Positions 41,055 through 49,455 of a DNA stretch of 64,000 nucleotides are shown here, piece by piece (position 1 is the stretch's first letter; every line of letters begins with the position of its first letter). The position numbers and the translations under genes are program-made. Source of the DNA: Streptomyces ficellus (GTDB lineage Bacteria > Actinomycetota > Actinomycetes > Streptomycetales > Streptomycetaceae); assembly GCF_009739905.1 (NCBI RefSeq), contig NZ_CP034279.1, positions 6,572,001 to 6,636,000 on the forward strand, read 5' to 3'. Under the pieces are notes generated by a model that saw nothing but the letters and a program-made list of their open reading frames with translations, had not been told where the DNA came from and did not search any database.

Positions 41055-41251
41055 TTCCCTTTCCTCCCGCTCGGCACGTTCCCTCGGCCGGGGCTTCCGG
41101 CCCGTGCCCACCGTGGAGACACCACCCGTCCGGGAAACGTGACACCGGGCCGGGTGGCCCGCGTCACATCCACCCGAAAGTGCCCGTGGTGACCCGGGCC
41201 GAAGCGGGTAAGGAGGACTCCACACGACGACCGTGCCTGAAGGAGACGAGC

Positions 41252-41689
41252 ATGACCGACGACGCCTACCTGTTTCTCGCGGACGGCTCGGTGACCCACC
41301 TCGGCGCACCGCTCGCTCTCGTGGGCGACCTGGAATGCCTGGAGACGCCCGCCGTACGGGGCTGGCTCGACGCCCACGGCGTCACGCCCGCCTCCACCGC
41401 GCTGCGGCTGCTGCCGCCCGAGGAGACGGGGAGCATCCCCGAGGAGGCGGAGAAGCTGCCGGTGCCCCTGAGCGAGGAGGAGCTGATCCGGCTGCGCCAC
41501 GCCCTCGCGCCCGGCGCCCTCGCCCGTGTCGAGGACGAGCTGCTGGCCTACCGCGACTGCGCGGGGGAGCGGGACGCGCTGCTCCACCGGGCCGTGGCCG
41601 CCGGCGTTCCGCCGCACCGCATCGTCCAACTGACCGGCGAGGAGCCCGAGACGGTGGCCTCCGTGGCCGCCCGGGCGGCGGGCCGCTGA
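41252..41689 (+). CDS. Hypothetical protein, probably HTH-like C-terminus
   Basis: A 145-residue acidic protein not assigned to a family. The start (MTDDAYLFLADGSVTHLGAPLALVGDLECL) looks like a small beta sheet. The C-terminus (ALLHRAVAAGVPPHRIVQLTGEEPETVASVAARAAG) has the helix-turn-helix rhythm of a sigma-70 region-4-like or AcrR-like unit (HRIVQLTGEEPETV). AAGGAG sits 6 nt before the ATG at 41252, an ideal ribosome site. A 65-residue gene follows 29 bp later, probably in the same operon. Confidence 0.75.
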   Translation: MTDDAYLFLADGSVTHLGAPLALVGDLECLETPAVRGWLDAHGVTPASTALRLLPPEETGSIPEEAEKLPVPLSEEELIRLRHALAPGALARVEDELLAYRDCAGERDALLHRAVAAGVPPHRIVQLTGEEPETVASVAARAAGR

Positions 41690-41718
41690 ACCGGGCCGGG
41701 CAGGGGGACGAGGAGACC

Positions 41719-41916
41719 ATGACGACACCGGAAACGCGCCACAGGCTGGAAGAGATCGAACACCGGCTCGCCGGGCCGACACCCTCACCCATCGAGGGCC
41801 AGACCCGCATCCCGCTCACCCGGCCGGCCCCGGCGGACGAGGAGGAGGACGGCGCCCCTACGCCACGACCGGCCGCCCGCCCCCCGCGGCCCGGCACCAC
41901 CCGGCCCACGACTTAG
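41719..41916 (+). CDS. Small hypothetical protein
   Basis: A 65-residue protein: a short amphipathic helix (TPETRHRLEEIEHRLAG) and a Pro/Arg-rich disordered tail ending PRPGTTRPTT. AGGAG lies 5-6 nt before the ATG at 41719. It follows the 145-residue hypothetical gene and is likely co-transcribed. Function is unknown. Confidence 0.6.
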   Translation: MTTPETRHRLEEIEHRLAGPTPSPIEGQTRIPLTRPAPADEEEDGAPTPRPAARPPRPGTTRPTT

Positions 41917-41983
41917 CGGCGTCCCCCGGGTCCTACGACCGCAGCCGCATGACAGGCGTCCGGGCGGGGCCGAGACTGCCGGT

Positions 41984-42811
41984 ATGAGCACCGTCCGCCC
42001 TGTCCGCACCGTCCCGGTCGACACACAGGCCTACCTCCACCGCATCGGCGCCCCGCGCCCCTCCCGACCCGACGCCGGCGCCCTGCGCGAGCTGCACCTG
42101 CGCCACCTGCTGGCCGTGCCGTTCGAGAACCTCTCCATCCACCTGGGCGAGGACATCGTGCTGGAGGAGGAGGCGCTGCTCGACAAGGTCGTCAACGCCC
42201 GGCGCGGCGGCTTCTGCTACGAGTTGGGCGGCGCCTTCGCGGCGTTGCTGCGCCGGCTCGGCTTCCGCGTCGACCTCCTCCAGGCCCGCACCCTCACCGC
42301 CGGGGGCCGCCTGGGCATCCCGTACGACCACATGGCGCTGCGCGTCGGGGCCGCCGACGGCACCGGGCCCTGGCTCGTGGACGTCGGGTTCGGCGACCAC
42401 AGCCACTACCCGCTCGCCCTGGACGAGCGCGGCGAGCAGCGGGATCCGGGCGGCACCTTCCGCATCGACGAGCTGCCCGGGGGAGACCTCGAGGTCCGGC
42501 GGAACGGAGAGGCGCAGTACCGCCTCGAGCCACGGCCCCGCACTTTCGCCGACTTCGAGGCCGGCGCCTGGTACCACCGCACGTCCCCGGCGTCGCACTT
42601 CACCCGGTCGTCGGTCTGTTCGCTGCTGACGGAGGACGGCCGGATCACGCTCAGCGGCCGCAAGCTGGTGACGACCACCGCCGGGCGGCGCACGGAACGG
42701 ATGCTGGAGAGCGACGACGAGACGCTGGCCGCCTACCGCGAGCACTTCGGGATCGTCCTGGACCGGCTGCCTCCCGAGCCGCCGGCATCCCGGCCCCAGG
42801 GCCACCGGTAG
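41984..42811 (+). CDS. nat: Arylamine N-acetyltransferase
   Basis: A 275-residue NAT. The catalytic triad is visible: C78 in RRGGFCYELG, H116 in YDHMALRV and D133 in WLVDVGFGD. The LLAVPFENLSIHLG stretch (~45-58) and the C-terminal FTRSSVCSLLTEDGRITLSGRKLV are typical. It transfers an acetyl group from acetyl-CoA to arylamines or hydrazines, or in some pathways forms amides in ansamycin biosynthesis; no such cluster is here. Start ATG at 41984. A 34-bp palindrome overlaps its stop codon. Confidence 0.93.
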   Translation: MSTVRPVRTVPVDTQAYLHRIGAPRPSRPDAGALRELHLRHLLAVPFENLSIHLGEDIVLEEEALLDKVVNARRGGFCYELGGAFAALLRRLGFRVDLLQARTLTAGGRLGIPYDHMALRVGAADGTGPWLVDVGFGDHSHYPLALDERGEQRDPGGTFRIDELPGGDLEVRRNGEAQYRLEPRPRTFADFEAGAWYHRTSPASHFTRSSVCSLLTEDGRITLSGRKLVTTTAGRRTERMLESDDETLAAYREHFGIVLDRLPPEPPASRPQGHR

Positions 42812-42833
42812 CGGACGTCCGCTACCGGTGGCC
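42800..42833. terminator. 34-bp perfect palindrome overlapping the nat stop codon
   Basis: Seventeen-bp arms with no spacer (left arm starts GGCCACCGGTAGCGGAC); the TAG stop of nat is inside the left arm. As RNA it forms a very stable hairpin and should stop transcription from nat before the encapsulin promoter. Confidence 0.7.
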
Positions 42834-42968
42834 GGAAAGCCTCGGGTCGACCGGATAAACCACGAATGGAGCAAGATCACTGCATTGAGGTAATGGCAAC
42901 GGCGTGGTGGGGCGAGCCGGGCGTGACGGCCGTTAGGGTTCCCGAGGATCTGGACGGATTCCCAGAGA

Positions 42969-43035
42969 TTCCTCCGCTTTCCTCCTTTTCCTCCTCTTCA
43001 TCCTGACCTTCCCTGACTTTCTCCCGCTTCCCCCC
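42969..43035 (+). other. Polypyrimidine tract upstream of the encapsulin gene
   Basis: 60 of 67 bases on this strand are C or T (TTTCCTCCTTTTCCTCCTCTT in the middle). It lies 53-119 bp before the encapsulin start, in the promoter or 5' leader of the 2-methylisoborneol operon. The rest of the 276-bp gap (42812-43087) shows no gene. Confidence 0.75.
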
Positions 43036-43087
43036 GGCGGCACGCGCGTGCGCGCCGGTCCACACCCGCGAAGGAGAGCTCGCCCCG

Positions 43088-44497
43088 ATGACCGTTGAGA
43101 CCGACCCGGAGTCCCAGGTGGAGCCGCCCCGGCAGAGCCTGAGCACCGCGGCCGCCCGCAACCTCGCCACGACCACCAAGTCCGCGCCGCAGATGCAGGA
43201 GATCACCTCCCGCTGGCTGCTGCGGATGCTGCCGTGGGTGGAGACCAAGGGCGGCGCCTACCGGGTCAACCGGCGACTGAGCTACACCGTCGGCGACGGC
43301 CACATCGAGTTCGTCCAGGACGGTGCCGACGTCCGCGTGATCCCCCGCGAGCTGGGCGAACTGGCGCTGCTGCGCGGCTTCGAGGACGACGAGGCGCTCA
43401 AGACGATCGCCGCCCGGTGCGTCCAGCGCGACTTCCGGGCCGGCGAGGTGCTGGTCGAGCACGACGCGCCCGCCGACCGGATCCACCTGATCGCCCACGG
43501 CCGTGTCAAGCAGACCTCCGTCGGCAAGTACGGGGACGAGGTCGTCGTCGCCGTGCTCGCCGACGGCGACCGGTTCGGCGAGAACGCCCTGCTGGACGCC
43601 GACGCCACCTGGGACTACACCGTGACGGCCGAGACCGCGGGCACCCTGCTCACGCTGTCCCGCGCCGACTTCGCCGCCGTGATGGGCGCGGCGCCCAGCC
43701 TCCAGGACCACATCCAGCGGTTCAGCTCGCTGCCCCTCCAGCGGCAGAACCGTCACGGCGAGGCCGAGATCGCCATGTCGGCCGGCCACACCGGCGAGGC
43801 CGAGCTGCCGGGCGCGTTCGTCGACTACGAGCTCAAGCCGCGCGAGTACGAACTCTCAGTCGCCCAGACCGTCCTGCGGGTCCACAGCAGGGTCGCGGAC
43901 CTCTACAACGGGCCGATGAACCAGACCGAGGAGCAGCTCAGGCTCACCATCGAGGCGCTGCGTGAGCGCCAGGAGCACGAGCTGATCAACAACCGTGAGT
44001 TCGGTCTGCTCCACAACGCCGCCTTCAAGCAGCGGATCCAGACCCACTCCGGTCCGCCGACCCCGGACGACCTCGACGAGTTGCTCTGCCGCCGCCGTGG
44101 CACCAGGCTCTTCCTGGCCCACCCCCGGACGATCGCGGCGATCGGACGCGAGTGGAACGCCCGGGGCATCTACCCGGACCACGCCGACATCGACGGGCAC
44201 CACGTCCCGGCCTGGCGCGGGGTCCCCATCCTGCCCTGCAACAAGATCCCCATCAGCAAGGAGAGCACCAGCTCGATCCTCGCCATGCGCACCGGCGAGG
44301 ACAACCAGGGCGTCATCGGTCTGCGCCAGACCGGCCTGCCCGAGGAGTACGAGCCGGGCCTGTCCGTGCGCTTCATGGGCATCAACGAGCAGGCGATCAT
44401 CTCCTACCTGGTCACCACCTACTACTCCGCCGCCATCCTGGTGCCCGACGCGCTCGGAGTGCTGGAGAACGTGCAGATCGCCCGCCGGAGCGACTGA
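43088..44497 (+). CDS. eshA: Family 2B encapsulin shell protein with cyclic-nucleotide-binding domain (EshA-type)
   Basis: A 469-residue HK97-fold shell protein. The N-terminal arm and first part (residues ~15-100, SAPQMQEITSRWLLRMLPWVETKGGAYRVNRRLSY) are followed by an inserted CNB domain (~105-205, FRAGEVLVEHDAPADRIHLIAHGRVKQ...GDRFGENALL), then the rest of the HK97 fold (~230-469, DLYNGPMNQTEEQLRLT, FLAHPRTIAAIGREWNARG). The shell is expected to assemble around the terpene synthase encoded next. The gene is homologous to eshA of S. griseus and SCO7699. AAGGAG lies 11 nt before the ATG. Confidence 0.95.
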   Translation: MTVETDPESQVEPPRQSLSTAAARNLATTTKSAPQMQEITSRWLLRMLPWVETKGGAYRVNRRLSYTVGDGHIEFVQDGADVRVIPRELGELALLRGFEDDEALKTIAARCVQRDFRAGEVLVEHDAPADRIHLIAHGRVKQTSVGKYGDEVVVAVLADGDRFGENALLDADATWDYTVTAETAGTLLTLSRADFAAVMGAAPSLQDHIQRFSSLPLQRQNRHGEAEIAMSAGHTGEAELPGAFVDYELKPREYELSVAQTVLRVHSRVADLYNGPMNQTEEQLRLTIEALRERQEHELINNREFGLLHNAAFKQRIQTHSGPPTPDDLDELLCRRRGTRLFLAHPRTIAAIGREWNARGIYPDHADIDGHHVPAWRGVPILPCNKIPISKESTSSILAMRTGEDNQGVIGLRQTGLPEEYEPGLSVRFMGINEQAIISYLVTTYYSAAILVPDALGVLENVQIARRSD

Positions 44498-44598
44498 GGC
44501 GCACGCCGTCCGGCGGCCACGACGGCCCGGACCCTCCCCGCCCGGGCGCGTCCGTCCGGGCCCGGGGACAGCCCAACCACGTCACCAAGGAGCTACGG

Positions 44599-46098
44599 AT
44601 GCCCGAGCCAGGGCCTTCCCCCGCCACGTCGAGCCTGCCGGCCGCCGCGGCCCAGTTCGGGGCGCACGTCCTCGCCCACGCCCTCGCCGCGGGGACCGAG
44701 GTCACCGCCGACGTCCGGGTGGTCCGGTCCGCCCAGCTGGTGGAGCCGGTGCCGGCCGGCGAACCGGACCCGCCGGCCGCGCCCCCGGTGACGCCGGGTC
44801 AGCCGGCGCGGGCCGCCCGGCCCGTCCTGCCCGGCCCGCCCTCCCTTCCCGTACGGCCGCGCACCGCGGAGGCGGCCGGGACCGCGGCCGAGGCCGCCCC
44901 GGGCTCCACGGCGGCCCCCGCGGTGGCGGGCGGCACGGACACCGGTCCTGCCGTGACGGCGACCGCCGCGCCCGTACGGGAGGACGCCGCCGCGGCGCGG
45001 CAGCCGAGCCCCGCCATGGAGCGCATCCTCCGCGGCCCCAGCGGCCTGGGCACCGCGAGCCTCCACCTGTTCCGGCGCGACGGGGCACCGGCACCGGCCG
45101 CGCCCGGGGAGCCGGTCGCGGGCAGGCCGATCCCGGGCCTCTACTTCCACCCGGTGCCGGAGCCCGACGAGGCGCGGGTGGCCGAGGTCAGCCGCAGGAT
45201 CAAGGCGTGGGCGGTCGACGAGGTGCAGGCCTTCCCGCCGGAGTGGGAGGACCAGTTCGACGGCTTCTCCGTCGGCCGCTACATGGTCGCCTGCCACCCC
45301 GACGCCCCCACCGTCGAGCACCTGATGGTCGCCACCCGCCTGATGGTCGCCGAGAACGCGGTCGACGACTGCTACTGCGAGGACCACGGCGGCTCGCCCG
45401 TCGGCCTCGGCAGCCGTCTGCTGCTGGCGCACACGGCCCTCGACCCGCTGCACACCACCGAGGAGTACGAGCCGGCCTGGGCCGAGTCGCTCCTGTCGGA
45501 CGCCCCGCGGCGCGCCTACCGCTCCGCGATGGACTACCTGGTGCGGCTGGCCACGCCCTCCCAGGCCGACCGGTTCCGGCACGACATGGCCCGGCTGCAC
45601 ATGGGCTACCTCGCCGAGGCGGCCTGGGCCGAGACGGACCACGTGCCGGAGGTGTGGGAGTACCTGGCGATGCGTCAGTTCAACAACTTCCGCCCCTGCC
45701 CCACCATCACCGACACCGTCGGCGGGTACGAGCTGCCGGCGGACCTGCACGCCCAGCCCGCCATGCAGCGGGTCATCGCGCTCGCCGGCAACGCGACCAC
45801 CATCGTCAACGACCTCTACTCGTACACCAAGGAACAGGCCAGCCCCGGACGGCACCTGAACCTGCCGGTGGTGATCGCCGAACGCGAGGACTGCTCCGAG
45901 CAGAAGGCCTACCTGAAGGCCGTGGAGGTCCACAACGACCTCATGCACGCCTTCGAGGCCGAGGCCGCCGCGCTGGCCGCCGCCTGCCCGGTGCCGGCCG
46001 TGCCGCGCTTCCTGCGCGGAGTGGCCGCCTGGGTCGACGGCAACCACTACTGGCACCAGACCAACACCTATCGCTACAGCCTGCCCGATTTCTGGTAA
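44599..46098 (+). CDS. mibS: 2-methylisoborneol synthase (class I terpene synthase, encapsulin cargo)
   Basis: A 499-residue enzyme. Residues 1-~150 are Pro/Ala-rich and disordered, as expected of the cargo-loading region of family 2B encapsulin cargo. The terpene cyclase domain (~180-499) has the Asp-rich metal motif DDCYCED from residue 256 and the NSE motif NDLYSYTKE from 404, with the RY and W...RYSLPDFW ends of MIB synthases. It cyclises 2-methyl-geranyl diphosphate to the musty odorant 2-methylisoborneol using Mg2+. AAGGAG sits exactly 6 nt before the ATG. It lies between the shell gene and the methyltransferase gene in one operon. Confidence 0.95.
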   Translation: MPEPGPSPATSSLPAAAAQFGAHVLAHALAAGTEVTADVRVVRSAQLVEPVPAGEPDPPAAPPVTPGQPARAARPVLPGPPSLPVRPRTAEAAGTAAEAAPGSTAAPAVAGGTDTGPAVTATAAPVREDAAAARQPSPAMERILRGPSGLGTASLHLFRRDGAPAPAAPGEPVAGRPIPGLYFHPVPEPDEARVAEVSRRIKAWAVDEVQAFPPEWEDQFDGFSVGRYMVACHPDAPTVEHLMVATRLMVAENAVDDCYCEDHGGSPVGLGSRLLLAHTALDPLHTTEEYEPAWAESLLSDAPRRAYRSAMDYLVRLATPSQADRFRHDMARLHMGYLAEAAWAETDHVPEVWEYLAMRQFNNFRPCPTITDTVGGYELPADLHAQPAMQRVIALAGNATTIVNDLYSYTKEQASPGRHLNLPVVIAEREDCSEQKAYLKAVEVHNDLMHAFEAEAAALAAACPVPAVPRFLRGVAAWVDGNHYWHQTNTYRYSLPDFW

Positions 46099-46111
46099 GA
46101 AGGACTTATCT

Positions 46112-46996
46112 GTGACCAGCACCGAGTTCACCACCGTCAACGACGCCCCCGCGTTCGTCCCCTCCCCGGCATCGCCCTACCAGGGTGACATCGCCCGCTA
46201 CTGGGACCAGGAGGCCAGGCCCGTCAACCTGCGCCTCGGTGACGTCGACGGCCTCTACCACCACCACTACGGCATCGGCGACGTCGACCACGCCGCCCTC
46301 GGCGACACCGGGGACGCCGAGTACGAGAAGAAGCTCATCGCCGAACTCCACCGCCTGGAGTCGGCGCAGGCGCAGGTCCTCCTGGACCACCTGGGCTCCA
46401 TCGGGCGCGACGACACCCTCGTCGACGCGGGCTGCGGCCGCGGCGGCTCCATGGTCATGGCCCACCAGCGCTTCGGGTGCAAGGTCGAGGGTGTGACCCT
46501 GTCGGCCAAGCAGGCCGAATTCGCCAACCGCCGCGCCGGTGAACTCGGCATCGACGACCACGTCCGCGCCCGCGTCTGCAACATGCTCGCCACGCCCTTC
46601 GAGACGGGGAGCGCGGCCGGCTCGTGGAACAACGAGTCGAGCATGTACGTCGACCTGCACGACCTCTTCGCCGAGCACTCCCGCGTCCTCGCGGTCGGCG
46701 GCCGTTACGTCACCATCACCGGCTGCTGGAACCCGCGCTACGGCCAGCCCTCCAAGTGGGTCTCCCAGATCAACGCGCACTTCGAGTGCAACATCCACTC
46801 CCGCCGCGAGTACCTGCGGGCGATGGCCGACAACCGCCTCGTACCGCAGGCGGTCGTCGACCTGACCCCCGCCACCCTGCCCTACTGGGAGTTGAGGGCC
46901 ACCTCCTCGCTGGTCACCGGCATCGAGGAGGCGTTCATCAACTCCTACAAGGACGGCTCCTTCCAGTACGTCCTGATCGCGGCCGACCGGGTCTGA
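46112..46996 (+). CDS. gppmt: Geranyl diphosphate 2-C-methyltransferase
   Basis: A 294-residue SAM methyltransferase that makes 2-methyl-geranyl diphosphate, the substrate of the MIB synthase. SAM motif I is VDAGCGRGGSMVMAH (~103-117). The residues around SWNNESSMYVDLHDLFAEHSRVLAVGGRYVTITGCWNP and FECNIHSRREYLRAM are characteristic of GPPMT. The GTG start at 46112 follows AAGGA, which overlaps the TAA region of mibS by spacing of 13 nt, so translation is linked. A strong hairpin terminator follows the gene. Confidence 0.95.
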   Translation: MTSTEFTTVNDAPAFVPSPASPYQGDIARYWDQEARPVNLRLGDVDGLYHHHYGIGDVDHAALGDTGDAEYEKKLIAELHRLESAQAQVLLDHLGSIGRDDTLVDAGCGRGGSMVMAHQRFGCKVEGVTLSAKQAEFANRRAGELGIDDHVRARVCNMLATPFETGSAAGSWNNESSMYVDLHDLFAEHSRVLAVGGRYVTITGCWNPRYGQPSKWVSQINAHFECNIHSRREYLRAMADNRLVPQAVVDLTPATLPYWELRATSSLVTGIEEAFINSYKDGSFQYVLIAADRV

Positions 46997-47013
46997 CCGA
47001 CCCGCCGACGCCC

Positions 47014-47045
47014 AGGCCGGACCCGGCACCCGACGGGTCCGGCCT
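47014..47045 (+). terminator. Hairpin terminator after the 2-methylisoborneol operon
   Basis: An 11-bp perfect stem (AGGCCGGACCC / GGGTCCGGCCT) with a 10-nt loop, 18 nt behind the GPPMT stop codon. There is no U-tract, which is common for Streptomyces terminators. Confidence 0.7.
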
Positions 47046-47223
47046 CGGCGTTCCACCGGGAGCGTCCCGTGTGAACCGGCAAGCGGAGCAGGCCCGTTGA
47101 GAGCGCTGCGAACCGGGTGACCATGCCACGCACCGCGCTCCCGCGCATCTGACAAACGTCACCGGATCCTGTGCACGCAATCGACCCGGAGGAGGAGGTC
47201 CCGTCCCGGGCGGCACCGTGAGT

Positions 47224-48621
47224 ATGGCTGACGCGCACACCGACACGTGCGCCGTCGACCGTACAGGGAGCGCCCATGGACCACACCCCGCACGCCCACG
47301 CCACCGTCACCGCGCCGCGCCGCGCCGCAGGATGCGGCTCGTCGCCCTCACATCGAGCGCCGTCCTGCTCTCCGTGGCCGCCGACACCCTGCCCGCCCAC
47401 GCAGCGACCGGCGCACACCCGGCCGGGACCCGCACCGCCGCCGTCGCCGCGTTCGACGCGCGTCACGGCCTCGACCGCGCGGAGTTGCGGGATGCGCTCA
47501 CGGCGATACACCAGGCCGGCATGTACGGGACGTTCTCGTCCGTGCGCAACGGCTCGGCACGGTGGACCGGGGCCGCCGGCTTCGCGGACCGGGACACGCA
47601 CCGCCCGGTGCGGCCCCAGGTGCGGCAGCGGGCCGGCAGCATCACCAAGACGTTCACCGCCGTCGCCGTCCTCCAGCAGGTCGCCCGGGGCCGCATCGAA
47701 CTGGACGCCCCCGTCGGCCGCTACCTGCCGGACCTCATACCGGGGGAGCGCGGCCGCACCATCACCGTGCGGATGCTGCTCAATCACACCAGCGGGCTGG
47801 GCGACCACGTCCTGGGCGCCTTCCCGGGGCTGCTGGAGGACCCCGGCAAGGCCCTCGACGCGCGGCGCTTCCACCGGTTCGCACCGGAGGAACTCGTCCG
47901 CATCGGCCTTGAGACGCCCGCACCCAAGCCGCTCGGCACCCACTCCTACTCCAATACCAACTATGTGATCGCCGGACTGCTGCTGCGCGAGGTGACCGGA
48001 CTGGAGCCCGAGGAGTACATCACCCGTCATGTGATCCGCAAGGCCGGACTCCGCCACACGTACTTCCCCAAGAGCCCCTACCTGACCGGTCCGCACACCA
48101 AGATGTACGAGTCGATGTACGGGATGATCGAACCCGCCCGCGACTACAGCGCGTACGACATGTCGTGGTGCGGCGTCGCCGGGTCACTGGTGTCGACCGC
48201 CGACGACCTCAACTCCTTCTACCGGCAGCTGCTGACCGGGAAGCTCCTCCCGCCGGCGGAGTTGCGCGCCATGAAGACCACGGTCCCCGGACACGACACG
48301 CCGCCCGGCGAGGAGGCCGTGATGAAGTACGGCCTGGGCCTCTACACCCTGCGACTGCCGGACGGCCGGTGGTACTGGGGCCACGACGGAGGCGTCTTCG
48401 GTGCCGGCACCTGGGTGCTGTCCACCGAGGACGGCCGGCGGCAGGTCGCCGTCGGCTACAACCTGATGAAGTACCAGCGCTTCGACGACCAGGGCCAGAT
48501 GAAGCCGCACCCGATAGACGCGGCGATGCTGCGGTACGTCACCACCGCCCTCGGCGGTACGGCGAAGCGGTCGCAGCAGACGATGCCGCGGCCCTTCGCC
48601 GCCCCCGAGACCCTGCGCTGA
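47224..48621 (+). CDS. Secreted serine hydrolase of the beta-lactamase/DD-carboxypeptidase family
   Basis: A 465-residue protein if ATG at 47224 is used. The class C-type active site is complete: S139-I-T-K142, YSNTNY and WGHDGG (HxG in place of KTG). The signal peptide is MRLVALTSSAVLLSVAADTLPAHAA, so it is exported; starting at ATG 47332 would leave just this signal peptide. Streptomyces has many such D-aminopeptidase, esterase and R61-type DD-peptidase relatives, so the substrate is open. A GGAGGAGGAGG run at 47188 is too far from the possible starts (GTG 47218, ATG 47224) to be an ordinary ribosome site, so the start is uncertain. Confidence 0.85.
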   Translation: MADAHTDTCAVDRTGSAHGPHPARPRHRHRAAPRRRMRLVALTSSAVLLSVAADTLPAHAATGAHPAGTRTAAVAAFDARHGLDRAELRDALTAIHQAGMYGTFSSVRNGSARWTGAAGFADRDTHRPVRPQVRQRAGSITKTFTAVAVLQQVARGRIELDAPVGRYLPDLIPGERGRTITVRMLLNHTSGLGDHVLGAFPGLLEDPGKALDARRFHRFAPEELVRIGLETPAPKPLGTHSYSNTNYVIAGLLLREVTGLEPEEYITRHVIRKAGLRHTYFPKSPYLTGPHTKMYESMYGMIEPARDYSAYDMSWCGVAGSLVSTADDLNSFYRQLLTGKLLPPAELRAMKTTVPGHDTPPGEEAVMKYGLGLYTLRLPDGRWYWGHDGGVFGAGTWVLSTEDGRRQVAVGYNLMKYQRFDDQGQMKPHPIDAAMLRYVTTALGGTAKRSQQTMPRPFAAPETLR

Positions 48622-48676
48622 GCAGCGCTCAGCCGTTGGGAGCGAGCCTGGGTGACCACGGGGGTGGTCCGGGTTG

Positions 48677-48700
48677 ATAGGCAAGTCGATGCTTGCCTAT
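48677..48700. promoter_or_regulatory. Perfect operator palindrome upstream of the ArsR-type gene
   Basis: ATAGGCAAG-TCGATG-CTTGCCTAT: 9-bp arms, 6-bp spacer. It ends 9 bp before the ATG at 48710, where a bound repressor would block its own promoter. This is the expected position for an autoregulatory ArsR-family operator. Confidence 0.75.
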
Positions 48701-48709
48701 TGTGGCCGC

Positions 48710-49003
48710 ATGGCGGACGATGTGTTCAAGGCGCTGGCCGACCCCACGCGTCGGCGCATCCTCGATGAGCTGGTGGAACGGGACGGCCAGACCCTGTTCG
48801 AGATCTGCGCGCGGCTGGTTGCCGGGCACGGCTCGGCGCTGTCGCGCCAGGCGATCAGCCAGCACCTGGCCGTGCTGGAATCCGCGGGCCTGGTCGTGAC
48901 GCGACGACAGGGCCGCTACAAGTTCCACGACCTGAACACCCGACCCCTGGAGCACATCGTCACCCGATGGCTCAGGCCCGACGGACCGGAGAGCACCCCA
49001 TGA
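48710..49003 (+). CDS. ArsR-family winged-helix regulator
   Basis: A 97-residue regulator: MADDVFKALADPTRRRILDELVERDGQTLFEICARL, with recognition helix SRQAISQHLAVLESAGLV and wing TRRQGRYKFHDL. Metal-binding cysteine motifs are absent, so it is not a typical arsenic sensor. Members of this subgroup usually regulate the adjacent glyoxalase-like gene. ATG at 48710 is used; ATG at 48689, inside the operator palindrome, would add seven residues. The stop codon overlaps the start of the VOC gene (ATGA). Confidence 0.88.
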   Translation: MADDVFKALADPTRRRILDELVERDGQTLFEICARLVAGHGSALSRQAISQHLAVLESAGLVVTRRQGRYKFHDLNTRPLEHIVTRWLRPDGPESTP

Positions 49004-49386
49004 GGATCCACATCACCAGCGTCTTCGTCGACGACCAGGAGAAGGCCCTGCGCTTCTACACCGACGTCCTGGGCTTCGTGAAGAAGCACGACGTCCCGGT
49101 CGGTGAGGCCCGCTGGCTGACCGTGGTCTCGCCGGAGGCTCCCGACGGGACCGAACTCCTGCTGGAGCCGTCCGGGCATCCCGCCGTGGGGCCGTACCAA
49201 ACGGCGCTGGTCGAGGACGGCATCCCGGCCGCCTCCTTCGCCGTGGACGACGTACCGGCCGAGTTCGACCGGCTGAGCGGCCTCGGCGTGCGGTTCACCC
49301 AGCAGCCGCTGGAAATGGGCCCGGTCACCACCGCGGTCCTGGACGACACCTGCGGCAACCTGATCCAGATCGTCCACGGCGCGTAG
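49000..49386 (+). CDS. VOC-family (glyoxalase/bleomycin-resistance-like) protein
   Basis: A 128-residue protein with two beta-alpha-beta-beta-beta units: MRIHITSVFVDDQEKALRFYTDVLGFVKK and PAASFAVDDVPAEFDRLSGLGVRFTQQP, ending VLDDTCGNLIQIVHG. Metal-ligand positions typical of the family (a His at the start, a Glu late) are partly visible. It may be a lyase or a resistance protein binding a drug; the sequence does not decide. It is co-translated with the ArsR-type regulator and faces the convergent DUF4097 gene across a strong hairpin. Confidence 0.88.
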   Translation: MRIHITSVFVDDQEKALRFYTDVLGFVKKHDVPVGEARWLTVVSPEAPDGTELLLEPSGHPAVGPYQTALVEDGIPAASFAVDDVPAEFDRLSGLGVRFTQQPLEMGPVTTAVLDDTCGNLIQIVHGA

Positions 49387-49408
49387 CCGCGGGGCCCGGG
49401 CCCCGCGG
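49387..49408. terminator. Perfect palindromic hairpin between VOC and DUF4097 genes
   Basis: CCGCGGGGCCC followed directly by its complement, GGGCCCCGCGG. It begins right after the VOC stop codon and separates two convergent genes. Confidence 0.65.
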
Positions 49409-49455
49409 ACGTACGCCGGTATGCCCGCCGGGCCGGTGCCGTCCGGGCCCGGGTG

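Noticed and set aside
44593..46140. Minus-strand open frame opposite the 2-MIB synthase
   Set aside because: Shadow of the synthase codon pattern; no domain and no ribosome site.
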